The position numbers and the translations under genes were made by a program. This document shows positions 1 through 11,300 of a DNA stretch of 64,000 nt, piece after piece (the stretch's first letter is position 1; every line of letters begins with the position of its first letter). The stretch comes from Mycosarcoma maydis (lineage: Eukaryota; Basidiomycota; Ustilaginomycetes; Ustilaginales): assembly GCF_000328475.2 (NCBI RefSeq), contig NC_026484.1, positions 372,001 through 436,000 on the forward strand. Reading direction: 5' to 3'. The notes under the pieces are model-generated. The model searched no databases and was not told where the DNA came from. It saw only the letters and a list, made by a program, of their open reading frames with translations.

Positions 1-3000
1 CAAATCGCGCACTGGCAGCTCGTCCGCCTCGAGTTCGGCCATACCAGAAAACTCTTCGGACCGTTGCACTACACCCAGATCAAAGTCGATCAGTCGCATA
101 AAGATGCGCGAGTCTTGCTTTCGCGCGGTACCTTGGATGTGAGGCCTTGTGCTGCCACTCGGATGGTAGATGGCAATTACTTGCCCTTCGGAGCGCGGCG
201 CTACTGCGAGCACCTCCAGCGGAATCAGCTTGCCGGTATCGATGGAGCTCTGCAGCTCACGACGTAGGTTGATCTCGGCTCGCACAAACTGCTCTTCAGC
301 GTCAGGACTGCCGAGGAAAAAGGTACTGAGCATGCTCGTCTGCGCCTCGACCGCGGCAAGCAGATCTTCGATCGACATTCGCGACACATCGACCGGATTC
401 GAGAGCACTGGAGGAGCTTTGCGCTTTCCAGTCAATGCAGGGGAGAAGTGGACGCGCGCCGAAGCATCTCCTGTCTTTCCTTCTTTTGAGCTCTTGCCGT
501 GATGGCGAATTGCCGATGCAGGCTGCGACTTGCTCGCAGCTCCAGTGCCAGCGTGAGGCGTATGCTTGGTGACAGTACGGCATTGCGATGCACTGTGCGC
601 AATAATGTCGTTCGCCAAAGGCGATGGAAGGCGAGGTACAGTGGAAGCCACCTTGGAAGCAGTTGCATTGGGCGACAGGGACCCGGGTTCAGGACGTACT
701 TCTGTAGCCTTGTCCTTGGCATTCTGGCTCGCTTTGAATTTTGAGCCTGCCTTGGATTTGACGCTTCCGCCATTGCTGCTGTCGTCGTCCGCAGCGTGCT
801 TCGCACCTGTGGTCTGACCGAGACTCTTGGCCTTACCACCCGTGGTGATGTTCTCCAGAAGCGCATACTTCTTGCTCTTGGCAGGGATGCGCTTGGCATC
901 GACAGGTGGACCGGTGGCTAGGTCAAGATACTCAAATTCGCTGATCAGACTTCGATCTTTAAAAGTGACCGTCTTGCCATAGCCGACTGTGATCCTTCCT
1001 TTGCCGCCCTTCTTGAGCGCTGAGAGCAAGTTAATGTTAGGCTTGGACTTGCCCGAGGCGTGTGTCTTTCTTTGTGTGGAGACAGCGCTGCCATCTTCCT
1101 TCTTGCGATAGTGGCTGTGCTTTTGCGCGAGCCTCCAAGACGCATTCTCGGTCCGCATCGAGGTAGGAGAGTCAACTGAAATCGTTTCGAGAAAACGTTC
1201 TTTGAGATCGGCACCTTTGATCAAGGGCTTGCTCGACTTGGTCATGCTCAAGCCGCCGTTGACACGTCCAGGGTTGGTGCCTTCGGCCGTCTCAGCGCTG
1301 GAAGCTTGGGGCTCGTTGAGCTGCGTTTCGCTGTACTTGGAGACCGCCGCCTTTGCCTCCAATTTTGGGCTGCTCTCGTGGCTTGCATCGGCGGGCGGTG
1401 CCTTGATGTAGAGCGTGACGTCTTCTGGATGAGCTGGGCTCAATTCGAGCGACAGCTTCTTGTCCGAAACATTTTCGATGGTAAACGTACGCATACGCAT
1501 CGAGTTGATATCGACGTCGCCGAAATCGACATAGTTTGCACCGGTCGGCGTCAAAATGCGGTAGAAGAGCGAGTGGAAGCTGATGCGTTGCTTGTCAACA
1601 TTACGCGATCGAACTTCAAAGATCTGATCGCCTTGCCTGTTGAGCAAATTAGCCACTGTGATCTGCTTGCGGTACGTCTCGTTGACTCTGCGTGGGAATG
1701 ATTCGACCTTGAGCTCAACCGTCTGCAGAGCCGGAATCGCCACCTCGTCTCGATACATGCTGAGCACCTTGGAGACGAAGCGAAGATCGACGCGCGCGGT
1801 CAGCTCGGATCGGTTGGTGACCGAGATGTTGGCCGACTTGCGTGTGCCGACCTGCACTTCACCCAGATCGATCATCTTGGGCGCGATCGAGATGAAAGAG
1901 GTGCAGGTGCGGCTATGACAGACAATCGTCCTACGTTCGCGACCTCCGCGACTTCGCATGTTGGCAAGACGCGCACGAGAGTAATCAAGCGAAACGCGGA
2001 ACGTCTTTTCTACTAGGCGACCACCTGTAAAGTCGGCATCCCATGCAGCGCGCTCCGGTCGGTACGAAACAAAGACGCGATATTCGCCTCCGGGTCGAAG
2101 CATCAACTCTTCCAGTTGGTTGGTTTGTGCGTGCTCAACATTGCGCAAGCCGGAGATCGCTGCTCCTGTATTGGTGCGATGCGAGTTTCGACCAGAGACG
2201 TTTGAAGAACCTGCATGGGACGAACTAGCAGGATATGGACCTGGGCGACTGTCCTGAGACAGAGCTGTATGGACGGATCGGACCGAGTTGGCATCATCGT
2301 GGCGTTCCGACTCGGTAAGGCGGCCGCGCGAAGCAGGTCGAGACATGAATGCGGACGACATCTGACTGTGTGGATTGGTCGAGACGCTGGCTCGGTCAAA
2401 GTCGCTGGCTGCTGAGGAGAGCGACTGCGCACGGCCGGAATGCACGCGATCCATCAGGTTGAGATGAGGCGAATCCGCCTTGCTAGATTGTGCAGACTCT
2501 GCTGCCAAAGATGCAAGCGGAGCACCCACCGTTGGCTGTGACGCAAGATTCGTAGCTGGACGGACGGGCGAAGTGGATCGTGAACCCGCTTGCGAAGCAA
2601 CTGAAGAGGCATCAACTCCGTCCTCGTCCGTCTGGTTACTGGCTCTACGACCTCGAAGCAAGTCGCAAGCATCGGCAGCGTCTGCAGCAGGCAGTTGCAA
2701 TGCGGGGGGATCCAACGCTGCAGATCCCTTGGGCACATGTGCGTGATGCGTAGGCGTCTTGGCGAGCTCAGAGTTGGTAGCGCCGTGCTCGCCTTGGGCA
2801 TCCGACAGTCGACTGTGTTCGTAGGCACTGGATGCTCCGTCGGCTCCGAAACCTCCGCTGCCGCTATCCTCTAGCGACGACATCAAGCTTCGATCGTCGG
2901 TGCTGGCCGAAGACAGCGATATCTCGCTGATATGGGCGCTTGGCGGGAGCTCTTCTTGCTCGAAGGCCTCATCGTCTGTCTGCGGCGCCAACTCTGCGAG

Positions 3001-5223
3001 CTGAAACATGACTTGGAAGCCCTTTTGCACTCCAAAAGAGACATCGAGAAGCACGTCGGCATTGTTCTTGAGCACGAGAAGCTGCTTGGTCCAGTGGCCA
3101 CCGTAGCAGTCGCCAAAGTCGAGGTAATCGCCAGAGAGCACGGATAGTGCGTCGTCCTTTGCGGTACCCAGCATGTTGGCTCGGATGACAAAGCGAATGC
3201 TATTAGCGGTGTTGTGGAGCGAAGTAATGGTGAGGACCTGCTCGTAGTCGCGACAAGGCTCTTGTGGCTTGAGCGAGACCTTGATCTGTTTGGATTCGAG
3301 GCGGGCGAGGACAAGAGGATCGTAAGAGACCGACTCCTGATCACCTGCCCAGACGGATGGGACGATCTCGTCGGTGTCGGCTTGGGTCAAGCTGATGGGT
3401 GGCGTTTGAAGCATGTTGTCGGCCTCTTCTAGTTTGACCTGACAGAAGCAATCAATCTCGGACAGGTTGCGCAGCGTCAAGGTCTGAGACTGCGAATGAC
3501 CGACAATGACGTCACCGAAATCAAGGTAGATGGCGGAGCCATGGCTAGTTTGCGTCGATGAATTGGGCTCGATACGAGCAGCGGAGGCGATGGCAGCGTC
3601 GATAAAAGGGCGGCAGCACTGCGCCGCCAGAGGAATACGAATTTTTTGCACATCTCGTTCCTCAGCTTGCGACTGGAGTGCAGAAAGACTAGACGAGACA
3701 ACGGATGCGGATGCGGATGCTGCCTGCGAGCCAGCGCCATAGATGCTTACAGGCCGCGAGGAAGCATGAGGATTTGTGGTGTCGAGTGACGCTTCGTCTT
3801 GGTTGTCGGTCGAAGGTAAGGCCCAGCTAGAGAGAGTGATTGTGCCACGAAGACCAAATGCAGGATGCAATGAGCGCACAGGCTGGGAACTGGAAGAATG
3901 CCGAGGACCACGCATTTCAGGCGCCGAGCGCGGCGAGGTCAGACCGAGCTCCTCGGTTCCACTTGCAGCGTTGTCGTGTTCCGAGACGGTAGCACTGAAG
4001 CTGCCTTGCTGATCGCCAAGGGCAGCTGGCGTTGAGACTGGCGAGGTGGTTGTGCTGTGCTCTGAGTGGGCGAGTGGCGGAGCAGGTGAGGCTAGCAGTT
4101 CGCCGTGTTTGCTAGGCGCAGCCTGTGTCGATGGCGAGGTGGGCGTCTTGTAGGGCCAGCCGGTGTGGGCACGCTCTGCTTCGGCTTCCTCGACAAAGTC
4201 AACGGGTCGAAGCACCACGTAGACTTTGGTGGACTGTTGTGGGTCGAGGATGAACGAGTCTGCATTCTCGAGGTTGGCGAGGACATGCCTCCAACCTCTG
4301 AGGTTCGAGGGGATGAAGCCGCCATTTTGGGCCCAAGCAAAGGTGTTGGAGGGCCATGCGACAGGCTCGAATTGGTTGAGAGAGGAGGAACGTTTGCGAC
4401 GCATGAAGGTGAGGCCTTGACGCAGATCGGATTCGAGACGGACGAGCGCACTATGTTGTGAACTGCGATTGGTGACCATGACATGATGAACGCAGGGAGC
4501 GTGGTTGATGTAGCTCTGTTCGAAGCGGAGGCAATCATGGACATTGATAGAGACGTGCGCTGGGCCTTGCGAGTGCACTCTGAGCTCGGCTGTGTCGTGT
4601 AGCTGGGGAGGAACGATGTGAAGGGAGGTGGAAGTCGGCTTGGTGCGATGCTGCAGACAAGTCCCATAGCTAGTGTTGGAGGATGCGTTGTGCGTAGATG
4701 CTGCCGAGGATGGCGGTAAGGAAACGAGCGAGATGCTGCCGCTGGACGAGTTTGTGCGGAACCGGGTAAGGGTGGCGCCATGGGAAGCTGTCTCGGTGCC
4801 AAACAGAAGTTGAGCATGATCGGAGGTGATCGTGTCGGTAAGAGAAGCTTGCTGACTGGATGCAAGATCGGAAGGGGGAATACTGCGCATTGAGGGAGAG
4901 CCATGGCCGCTGGAGTGCGAACTTCCGGCACGGGACACGGCGGTAGATCGCGAGGGTTCGCTGACAGGCTCATCAAAGGCAGCGGCACGAGAGGAAAAGG
5001 AGCGAGTGTCGCGTGTACCGACAACAGGGTTGATAGAAGAGACTTGCTTTACGGATGGTCTGGAAGTACGTTCTGAGGCCAGGCTCTCGCGATCGCCAAG
5101 GACTCTTTCGAAAGCACCGACCCAACGATGGCCTGAAGAGGAGTGTGAGTCGCCAGGTTCCTCGTCGATGTCGAACCGGGGCGACTTGAGCGCGAAGGTG
5201 CTGTCGGTCATTGTGTCGAACAT
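1..5223 (-). CDS. Large ASH/MSP-type Ig-fold repeat protein, C-terminal part cut by window edge
   Basis: The reading frame is open without a stop for 1741 codons, from the ATG at 5223 to base 1, and continues beyond the window. An in-frame stop lies at 5260-5262, so the start is 5223 or the ATG at 5211. The first ~190 residues are Ser-rich and low in complexity. At least five segments resemble ASH/MSP-like immunoglobulin folds, with the signature 'D-F/L-G-x-V-x-V-G' followed by a strand ending 'N-x-S': near residues 195-250, 564-600, 698-730, 1116-1190 and 1230-1260. Long Ser/Ala/Gln-rich linkers separate them, and the visible C-terminal part is basic and Lys/Ser-rich. In other eukaryotes such folds occur in Hydin, ASPM, SPD-2 and TMEM131-type proteins as protein-binding modules. 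The cellular role here is unknown to me. It is divergent from ctf8 across about 2.2 kb. Confidence 0.8.
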   Translation of the reverse strand, partial: MFDTMTDSTFALKSPRFDIDEEPGDSHSSSGHRWVGAFERVLGDRESLASERTSRPSVKQVSSINPVVGTRDTRSFSSRAAAFDEPVSEPSRSTAVSRAGSSHSSGHGSPSMRSIPPSDLASSQQASLTDTITSDHAQLLFGTETASHGATLTRFRTNSSSGSISLVSLPPSSAASTHNASSNTSYGTCLQHRTKPTSTSLHIVPPQLHDTAELRVHSQGPAHVSINVHDCLRFEQSYINHAPCVHHVMVTNRSSQHSALVRLESDLRQGLTFMRRKRSSSLNQFEPVAWPSNTFAWAQNGGFIPSNLRGWRHVLANLENADSFILDPQQSTKVYVVLRPVDFVEEAEAERAHTGWPYKTPTSPSTQAAPSKHGELLASPAPPLAHSEHSTTTSPVSTPAALGDQQGSFSATVSEHDNAASGTEELGLTSPRSAPEMRGPRHSSSSQPVRSLHPAFGLRGTITLSSWALPSTDNQDEASLDTTNPHASSRPVSIYGAGSQAASASASVVSSSLSALQSQAEERDVQKIRIPLAAQCCRPFIDAAIASAARIEPNSSTQTSHGSAIYLDFGDVIVGHSQSQTLTLRNLSEIDCFCQVKLEEADNMLQTPPISLTQADTDEIVPSVWAGDQESVSYDPLVLARLESKQIKVSLKPQEPCRDYEQVLTITSLHNTANSIRFVIRANMLGTAKDDALSVLSGDYLDFGDCYGGHWTKQLLVLKNNADVLLDVSFGVQKGFQVMFQLAELAPQTDDEAFEQEELPPSAHISEISLSSASTDDRSLMSSLEDSGSGGFGADGASSAYEHSRLSDAQGEHGATNSELAKTPTHHAHVPKGSAALDPPALQLPAADAADACDLLRGRRASNQTDEDGVDASSVASQAGSRSTSPVRPATNLASQPTVGAPLASLAAESAQSSKADSPHLNLMDRVHSGRAQSLSSAASDFDRASVSTNPHSQMSSAFMSRPASRGRLTESERHDDANSVRSVHTALSQDSRPGPYPASSSHAGSSNVSGRNSHRTNTGAAISGLRNVEHAQTNQLEELMLRPGGEYRVFVSYRPERAAWDADFTGGRLVEKTFRVSLDYSRARLANMRSRGGRERRTIVCHSRTCTSFISIAPKMIDLGEVQVGTRKSANISVTNRSELTARVDLRFVSKVLSMYRDEVAIPALQTVELKVESFPRRVNETYRKQITVANLLNRQGDQIFEVRSRNVDKQRISFHSLFYRILTPTGANYVDFGDVDINSMRMRTFTIENVSDKKLSLELSPAHPEDVTLYIKAPPADASHESSPKLEAKAAVSKYSETQLNEPQASSAETAEGTNPGRVNGGLSMTKSSKPLIKGADLKERFLETISVDSPTSMRTENASWRLAQKHSHYRKKEDGSAVSTQRKTHASGKSKPNINLLSALKKGGKGRITVGYGKTVTFKDRSLISEFEYLDLATGPPVDAKRIPAKSKKYALLENITTGGKAKSLGQTTGAKHAADDDSSNGGSVKSKAGSKFKASQNAKDKATEVRPEPGSLSPNATASKVASTVPRLPSPLANDIIAHSASQCRTVTKHTPHAGTGAASKSQPASAIRHHGKSSKEGKTGDASARVHFSPALTGKRKAPPVLSNPVDVSRMSIEDLLAAVEAQTSMLSTFFLGSPDAEEQFVRAEINLRRELQSSIDTGKLIPLEVLAVAPRSEGQVIAIYHPSGSTRPHIQGTARKQDSRIFMRLIDFDLGVVQRSEEFSGMAELEADELPVRDL

Positions 5224-7400
5224 GGATGGGTTAGTGGAGTAAAAGCTGTTGGTTGGTGATCAGCGAGGAGCGACTGGGTGTTGGCAGACGAGGCCGAGGA
5301 TCGAAACGATAGAAGCGACCGAAGCTCTGAGATGGTTCGAGGGTCCGATCGGACAGCCACGGAGGGCGGAGACCGATTGAGTTGAAGATCAATTCATCAT
5401 GTTGGGCGCGGGCATGTCCAAACGTGGAGAAAAGGAGCCGCCAAGGCAGAAGTGCTTGGATCTGGCAAGAGGGATTTTGAATAGCTGCAAAGAACGAGGG
5501 ATAGAGATGCGGTTGATGTTGCCCATGGGCGAGCGTCAAAGTCAAGGTAGAAGCTGGTTGGCTAAGGAGTCGACGCAGAACGAAGATGTAACGTGAGATG
5601 GAAAGAAAGGGTTTGCGAAGAGTGTTTGCTTGCTACGGCAGCCGCCGAATGAGCCGAGGTGGACGATGACGATAAAGACGACGACAACTCACGATTTTAA
5701 GGAGGATCGATTTACGATGTCAAACTGAGGGCCGAGCGGCTTGCACGTTGGACAAGCGACGAGCCGTGAGCAATATGTGATTCGTGATTCAGTATTCTGT
5801 TAAGCGATTCACGATTTATGATTTGTGCGCTATGCTTTTTCTGCTTCTTTACGTTTGGCCAGTCGTGCGACTGGAAAAGAAAAGAAAAATCAATCAATCA
5901 CGAATATATATAATCGGCTCGAGTTTGTGGACTTGGCCCATCAGAAGTCACAGAGTCGTGAGGAGTTAGATTGCGAGTTGGATGGACCCGCGGGTCTGAC
6001 GACATTCGTGATTCACATTGGCTTGCTTGGCTTCGCTTAACGCTCACCCCGTGCACCACTTTGGCACTCACACTCTCGGCTCTCTCCCACTCTTCTCCTT
6101 CTGCTAGTGCTTGGATAGTACCGTCAATCTCGGAGCCATCGGGATTCGCACTCAAGACTGATGCACACGTGACCTGAGACTCTGTCGCTCTCCTGATGAC
6201 CCTTTCAGCGAGTCAGCGAGCGGCTGCTCCGAGACCCTCGCTTTTTCACCGCTCGTGACTTGACTGCTCGCGCCTAGGAAAGCTCGGCGCAGCCACCGAC
6301 GCAATTCGTGGTGCTATTAATAACAGTCCTAGAGTCCCTTTACGCTTGATTCAAGATTCGTGCTTGTATTCCATGATTCATAGATTTGTTTCACTCACTA
6401 CAGTCGTGAGTCGTGTGAGTTACAGACGTGAGAGCTGTTCATGTTTTCTTCCCTGTCCCGCTTCGTGCTTTGTGTTTTGCGATTTGGTGATTGGTGCCTA
6501 CTCTCAGACTGCTGCAGAAAGTGACGAGTCGAACAGGAAAGAAACGAAAAAACAAGGAACAAACATGAAAGGTTTGCGCAGAGATCACACGAACTGCAGA
6601 GTCATAAGTCATGATTCTGTGATCAGCGCGCACTTGCTATTCAATGATTTTCCTAATTGGTGATTCACGATCGATTCGAGAATTGATCCGGTGGCCTGCT
6701 CGGACGGAGGAGCGTTGAGCGTTTGCGACATGCTTTTGCTGCCACACAAATCCAAAGTTTCGGCTGTTGGTGGGTGGCACTCACGACTCTTGACGCTGGA
6801 TGGTCGACCAGCGCACCGAAACTCGTGACTGTGTCTGTCTGCCTACCTGTCTGTTTGCTCCGTGGACCTTGGCGCCATCAAGCGTTGGCGCCGTACCTTT
6901 GTGATTGTCCCTTTGCATTGAGCGGCGCAGCAATCGTGAATCGATCGCACGAGTCGTGAGTGAGCGACATCTTGATCTGCATCGTCACACCACACCCACA
7001 ATCGTGAATTCACACATTCACACATGTCTGTCTGGCAATGCATATATCCATTCACGTGATTCACGATTGAACGCACGTTTCGGTGGATCCCCGCTGCAAA
7101 AACCTTTTTTTTTACGCCGAAAAGCTACCGATGATCGATCGGGCGGCGATCGTTGTTCCGATGCGATCGCAATTTACTGCTCTCACCAACTGTACTGTAC
7201 ACGAGACTCATTTGCGCGACGCGCTCAACCCAAAAGTAACACTTTGCAACCCTCTTCACGCTTCCACGTTTGTACTTGCGTGTTCGTGCTTGACGCTTCT
7301 TGCTTGCGCGTTTGGCCCTCGTTTGGACGTTGTCTTGACTCAACCACGTCGAGAGCTTTCTCGCACTCTCTCTTGCTCTCGCTATGCATCGCTTCGAGCT
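5224..7400. promoter_or_regulatory. Divergent intergenic region between the ASH-repeat gene and ctf8
   Basis: No convincing coding region is present; the short frames here start at non-ATG codons or lack codon bias. It holds many copies and half-copies of the smut intergenic motif (GTGATTCACGATT and variants), for example near 5775-5815, 6000-6015, 6660-6672 and 7055-7066. It presumably contains the promoters of both flanking genes and the ctf8 5' leader, which is pyrimidine-rich just upstream of 7401. Confidence 0.5.
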
Positions 7401-8207
7401 ATGAGGATCCATGTGAATCTTCCGGTCGCGCTCGCAGCGGCGCGCAGCAATGTCGCTTCCACCTCGATACGCTCGCTCGCACCGCCGCCGCTCACCGCGC
7501 TCGCTCCCGACGGCGAACTGCTCTTGATCGAACTCCAAGGATCGCTCGAGATCGAAAACCAATCGCCAACAGGCGGCCAAGTTTTGGGAACCATCAGCTT
7601 TGAGCCAACACGGCCTGACCGACCTATCCTCATGATCTCGCACCATCGACTTGAGGGCAAGTTTGTCAACCTCGTCAAACCGCTCGCTGTATTGGAGAAA
7701 AAAGTTCGCAAAGACCCAGCACATGCCCAACACGACGTACTGGTGGAGCTTGCCAACGGTAAGCGATCAGCACAGCAAGCGTCACCGATCACGCCCAAAA
7801 GAGCAAGGTGCGAGCAAGATAATGCTACGCCTTGGTCGCCACCGCTCGCACCGCCATTGTCGCCGAGACGCGGCAGGGATGCCTTGGACTTCAGCTCCTC
7901 TCCACCGCGACACACCCCGATCAGGCAAAAACCCGTCAAGCAGACATTTGGACTGGAACACATCGTCGAAAACACGGCCACACTCTTGGACAGTTCACAG
8001 GAACAACATCCAAAGCCATCCAAAGTTCAAGACCACGACGATGACGATGGCAATAAAGACAATGATGACGATGATGACGAGTATGATGATGACGCGGAAC
8101 CGCAAACTGCGGTATACTACGACGTGGTCAACGTCATCAAACGCAAGATTCTCTTCTCCAAGCGTCCCGAACCAATCGTCCGTCTCAATCCGTCTTTCAC
8201 TACATAG
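7401..8207 (+). CDS. CTF8: Ctf8, subunit of the alternative Ctf18-Dcc1-Ctf8 RFC clamp loader
   Basis: 268 aa. Ctf8 joins Ctf18 and Dcc1 to form an alternative replication factor C that loads or unloads PCNA and supports sister-chromatid cohesion in the nucleus. The family's two conserved blocks are visible. The N-terminal one runs from 'ELLLIELQGSLE' through 'ISHHRLEGKFVNL' to 'KPLAVLEK' (about residues 48-105). The C-terminal one reads 'VVNVIKRKILFSKRPEPI'. Between them lie a proline/serine-rich linker and an Asp-rich tract (GAT/GAC repeats near 8036-8095), so the protein is longer than the ~130-aa yeast form. The frame is open upstream to 7083 but only from a GTG; the ATG at 7401 is the first in-frame ATG and sits just before the conserved part. 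It converges on urb2 with 125 bp between the stops. Confidence 0.9.
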   Translation: MRIHVNLPVALAAARSNVASTSIRSLAPPPLTALAPDGELLLIELQGSLEIENQSPTGGQVLGTISFEPTRPDRPILMISHHRLEGKFVNLVKPLAVLEKKVRKDPAHAQHDVLVELANGKRSAQQASPITPKRARCEQDNATPWSPPLAPPLSPRRGRDALDFSSSPPRHTPIRQKPVKQTFGLEHIVENTATLLDSSQEQHPKPSKVQDHDDDDGNKDNDDDDDEYDDDAEPQTAVYYDVVNVIKRKILFSKRPEPIVRLNPSFTT

Positions 8208-8332
8208 CCTCACTGTTGCATACTCAATCACACTCGCACAATTCAAACCATTCAGGGATCGCATCTGATCTCTTTCGATCTGCTTCTACTTGTTGTGTAC
8301 AGGCGTGACAGGGACACAAAGCGTGTGCGCCG

Positions 8333-11300
8333 TTACTGACCCTTGTACCTCTGTTTTTCGAACTCGCTCCAGATCCTCTTCATCAACACCTTGCCCGCCG
8401 AATCGAGCAGTCCGCTCATAGCCGCATCTCGCTGATGGTGCCCCATGATTTCGCAGATGGTCATCATTCCCACCTCCAACTCGGCGCGCACGTCGGCAGG
8501 TACCACGCTACCTTGTGCGGTGAGACTCTTCAGATACGCCACAAGCATGTAGGTCGCGTGTTTGCTCAACGGCCTCGCAAGCGATTCGGCTTTGACGGCT
8601 GTTCCCGGCGCATCCGAGGATCGGTGCTTGAGCGAAACGCTTTTGGCCATAACGTTCGAGACGAGTCTTGAGAGAGCACGTGCTTCGTGGTGCGCTCTCA
8701 GAGGCGTCACCAACACCGGATCCAGCCAGGCGGGCAGATCGCGGCGCAGCGAACGGCGTTGCGAACCAGATGCTTGAATCTCTCCGTTGCTTGCGTGACG
8801 ACCCAGTCGACGGAAGAGCGTGATCAGGCGTGCGAGGAGCAGACCAACTTGCGGCAAAAATCCTACCACTAGATCCTGTCTCAGCCGCATCAAAGAGCTC
8901 AACGTCGACACGATTCCACCGAACAACTTTGAACGCATACCGTCCAGCTCTTCTCGCTTGGTCTCAACGACGCTCGCCAGCGGCTCGTCGCACATACTTG
9001 GACCAGTCACTGTTGAAAACAGCTGCAGCACTGCCCCCAAATCCTGCGTTCGCAAAAGCATCGCGTGATGGCTGCATACCAGATCCAGCGCCGAAATGCA
9101 AGCCACCATCGAGCGCAGCTTGATTCGCCCACCGCCGCCAGTAGCGTTGCTGCCGCTCAGGATCGCTAGCCAGTTTGACAAGTGCGTCCGCGCGATCTTC
9201 GACGTCGCTTCAGGAGCACTTCCGAGCACAAGCCCGATCGTGCCTATGAGCGCTGCCTCGTCGCCATCCATCGTTGCGGCTTCTTTAGCGCTAACAGTAG
9301 CCACCGCAATGTTGGCCGAAGCCGTACAGCCGAGTGCGTTCAGCAGCTTGGAAAGAACAGTGTCGTACTGCTGCGCCTCGAGACGCGAAACGATGCGTTG
9401 GAGACCGTCGCCAACTCGTCGCTGCTCTTTCAAGCCGGGCAGCGATGCAATCAGCGCAGAATATGCCAGACAAGCGGACAGCATGATATTGCTGTCCGAC
9501 ATGGCCCTACCACACATGTCCATGCATCGCAGAAGCTCGAGCGCAACATCGGCTGCCGGCCGCACGAGCTTCGTCGCCTCGTTCTCTGGTGTCAAAACGT
9601 TGACACGCCCAAAAACGGTGCAGACTGACCTCATCACCGCGCGAGAGAGCGTCTGCGCCGTCTCCTGTTGGAGATTGTCATCCTTTCCTGTCGCACGGAC
9701 GAGCAATCGGACCTCGCCAAGGTGGTACAGCAAGACGTCGAGCGTCTTTTCCACGTCGCTGATCGTCTCGAGTCGTGTCGACGACACATTCATAATCGCG
9801 TCTAGATTTGTCCTTGCAGCCCCTGCTTCAGTCTGCAGCTCAGCATGGTCAGCACCGACAGCGCTGAGGATAGTAAACATCTCTTGTGCAGCACGCATCT
9901 TGAGTGTGATTCGAGTGCTGTCATCCTTGATCTCGGCAGTCGCCTCATGTCGAACCTGCTTGGCCAGCGAAAATAGGCGCTCGAGTGTGGCAGCATTCGC
10001 CTTGCCCCGTGAGAACAGAACACCAAGAGCGGTCCGAATTGCGGCGAGCGACGCGCGCTCCCATGCATGCTGTAGATTGGCATCGCTCACCTGCGAGGAC
10101 CAAAATGCCTCCAAAGAAGCAAGTAACTCGTCATCACTGACATTCGCCTCCGTTGCATAAGCCTCTTGCACGCTTGCTAGCAGGCGGCGCAACTCGATCC
10201 GCTCGACTGTCGCCACTTGTTCGGCTGCTTTTCTCTTATGCTGAGCAGCGACAAGATCGCGGTCGAGCGCGAGGAGAGCTTTGAGCATCGGTCCGCGCGC
10301 AGTCTTGGTAACCCACTCAGACGGGGTAACACATAGCACTGCTGTAGATGCTAAGCGGCGCTCGAGAGTTGGAGACGCGAGCTCTTTCTGAATCGTCGCA
10401 ATTATGTGCTTGCGCCAATTGGCCAGCTCGAGGAAGGAAGCGTTGCGAAGCGCTGTTGAAGTCATGTATCGCATTGCACTCTGCACGTCGTCCCTCTGCA
10501 GACTTGGCTGTGCAGTGGCGACGAGCGTGTGGGCGAGCACTTCGAAGATCTCCCTGGCCGCAATTGCCTCAAAGAGGGGAGCCCATCGAGTAACAATCGC
10601 CATCCAGAGAGTCTGCATCAATTCGTGTCGCGAGCGAATCTGGTTGGCGCAGCCAGTCCACGCGCTCACTTGCGAGCCGCCCGACAAAGGCAACTCGCGA
10701 ATCAGACCACATAGTGGTCCTTTATCTTCAGCAAGCAAGCGACAGTATCGGGACTCCTTGAGTCCGAGGAACAAATCCCTTTCCGCACGTTGCAGCAAGC
10801 CTTGCACAATCTGAAACTGCAGTTGGCACAAATCAGGATCATCTTGATGCTTGTGCGACAGAAGCTCGAGCAACGTATCGGCTCTCTCGTCAAACGCCTC
10901 TTCGAGAGACGTCAAGCTTTCTGTCGGCAGAGATCCGTCAAGCTTGACAGGCTCGGATGGGTCATATCGCCACTTTTCGGACAACAAAGCCTGCCTCACA
11001 CGCAGCGCAGCAGCGGCTACGCCATAGATCGATGCTGATTGCTGCACTGTGTGTGATGAAAGGCAAACGTCGATGCAAGGGAGAATGAGAGCCTTGTGCA
11101 GCTCTTCCGCTGCAGCGCTACAGCGAGCGCGAAGAGTGGGCGCTAGATTGACGCTCTGCACGACTTGTGCTGCGATTTCAAGATGCGCGATCCACACGTT
11201 GGTCCCTTCTGTCTGCACATTGTCAGTCTTGCTTGGACTGCCGTGAGATGTACGCTGCTTCTTGGATGCTTTGGGGGTAGCACTGCTCTGCGAAATCGAA

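Noticed and set aside
7083..7400. 106-codon N-terminal extension of Ctf8
   Set aside because: It begins at GTG, has no ATG, and its composition is leader-like; the first ATG is at 7401.
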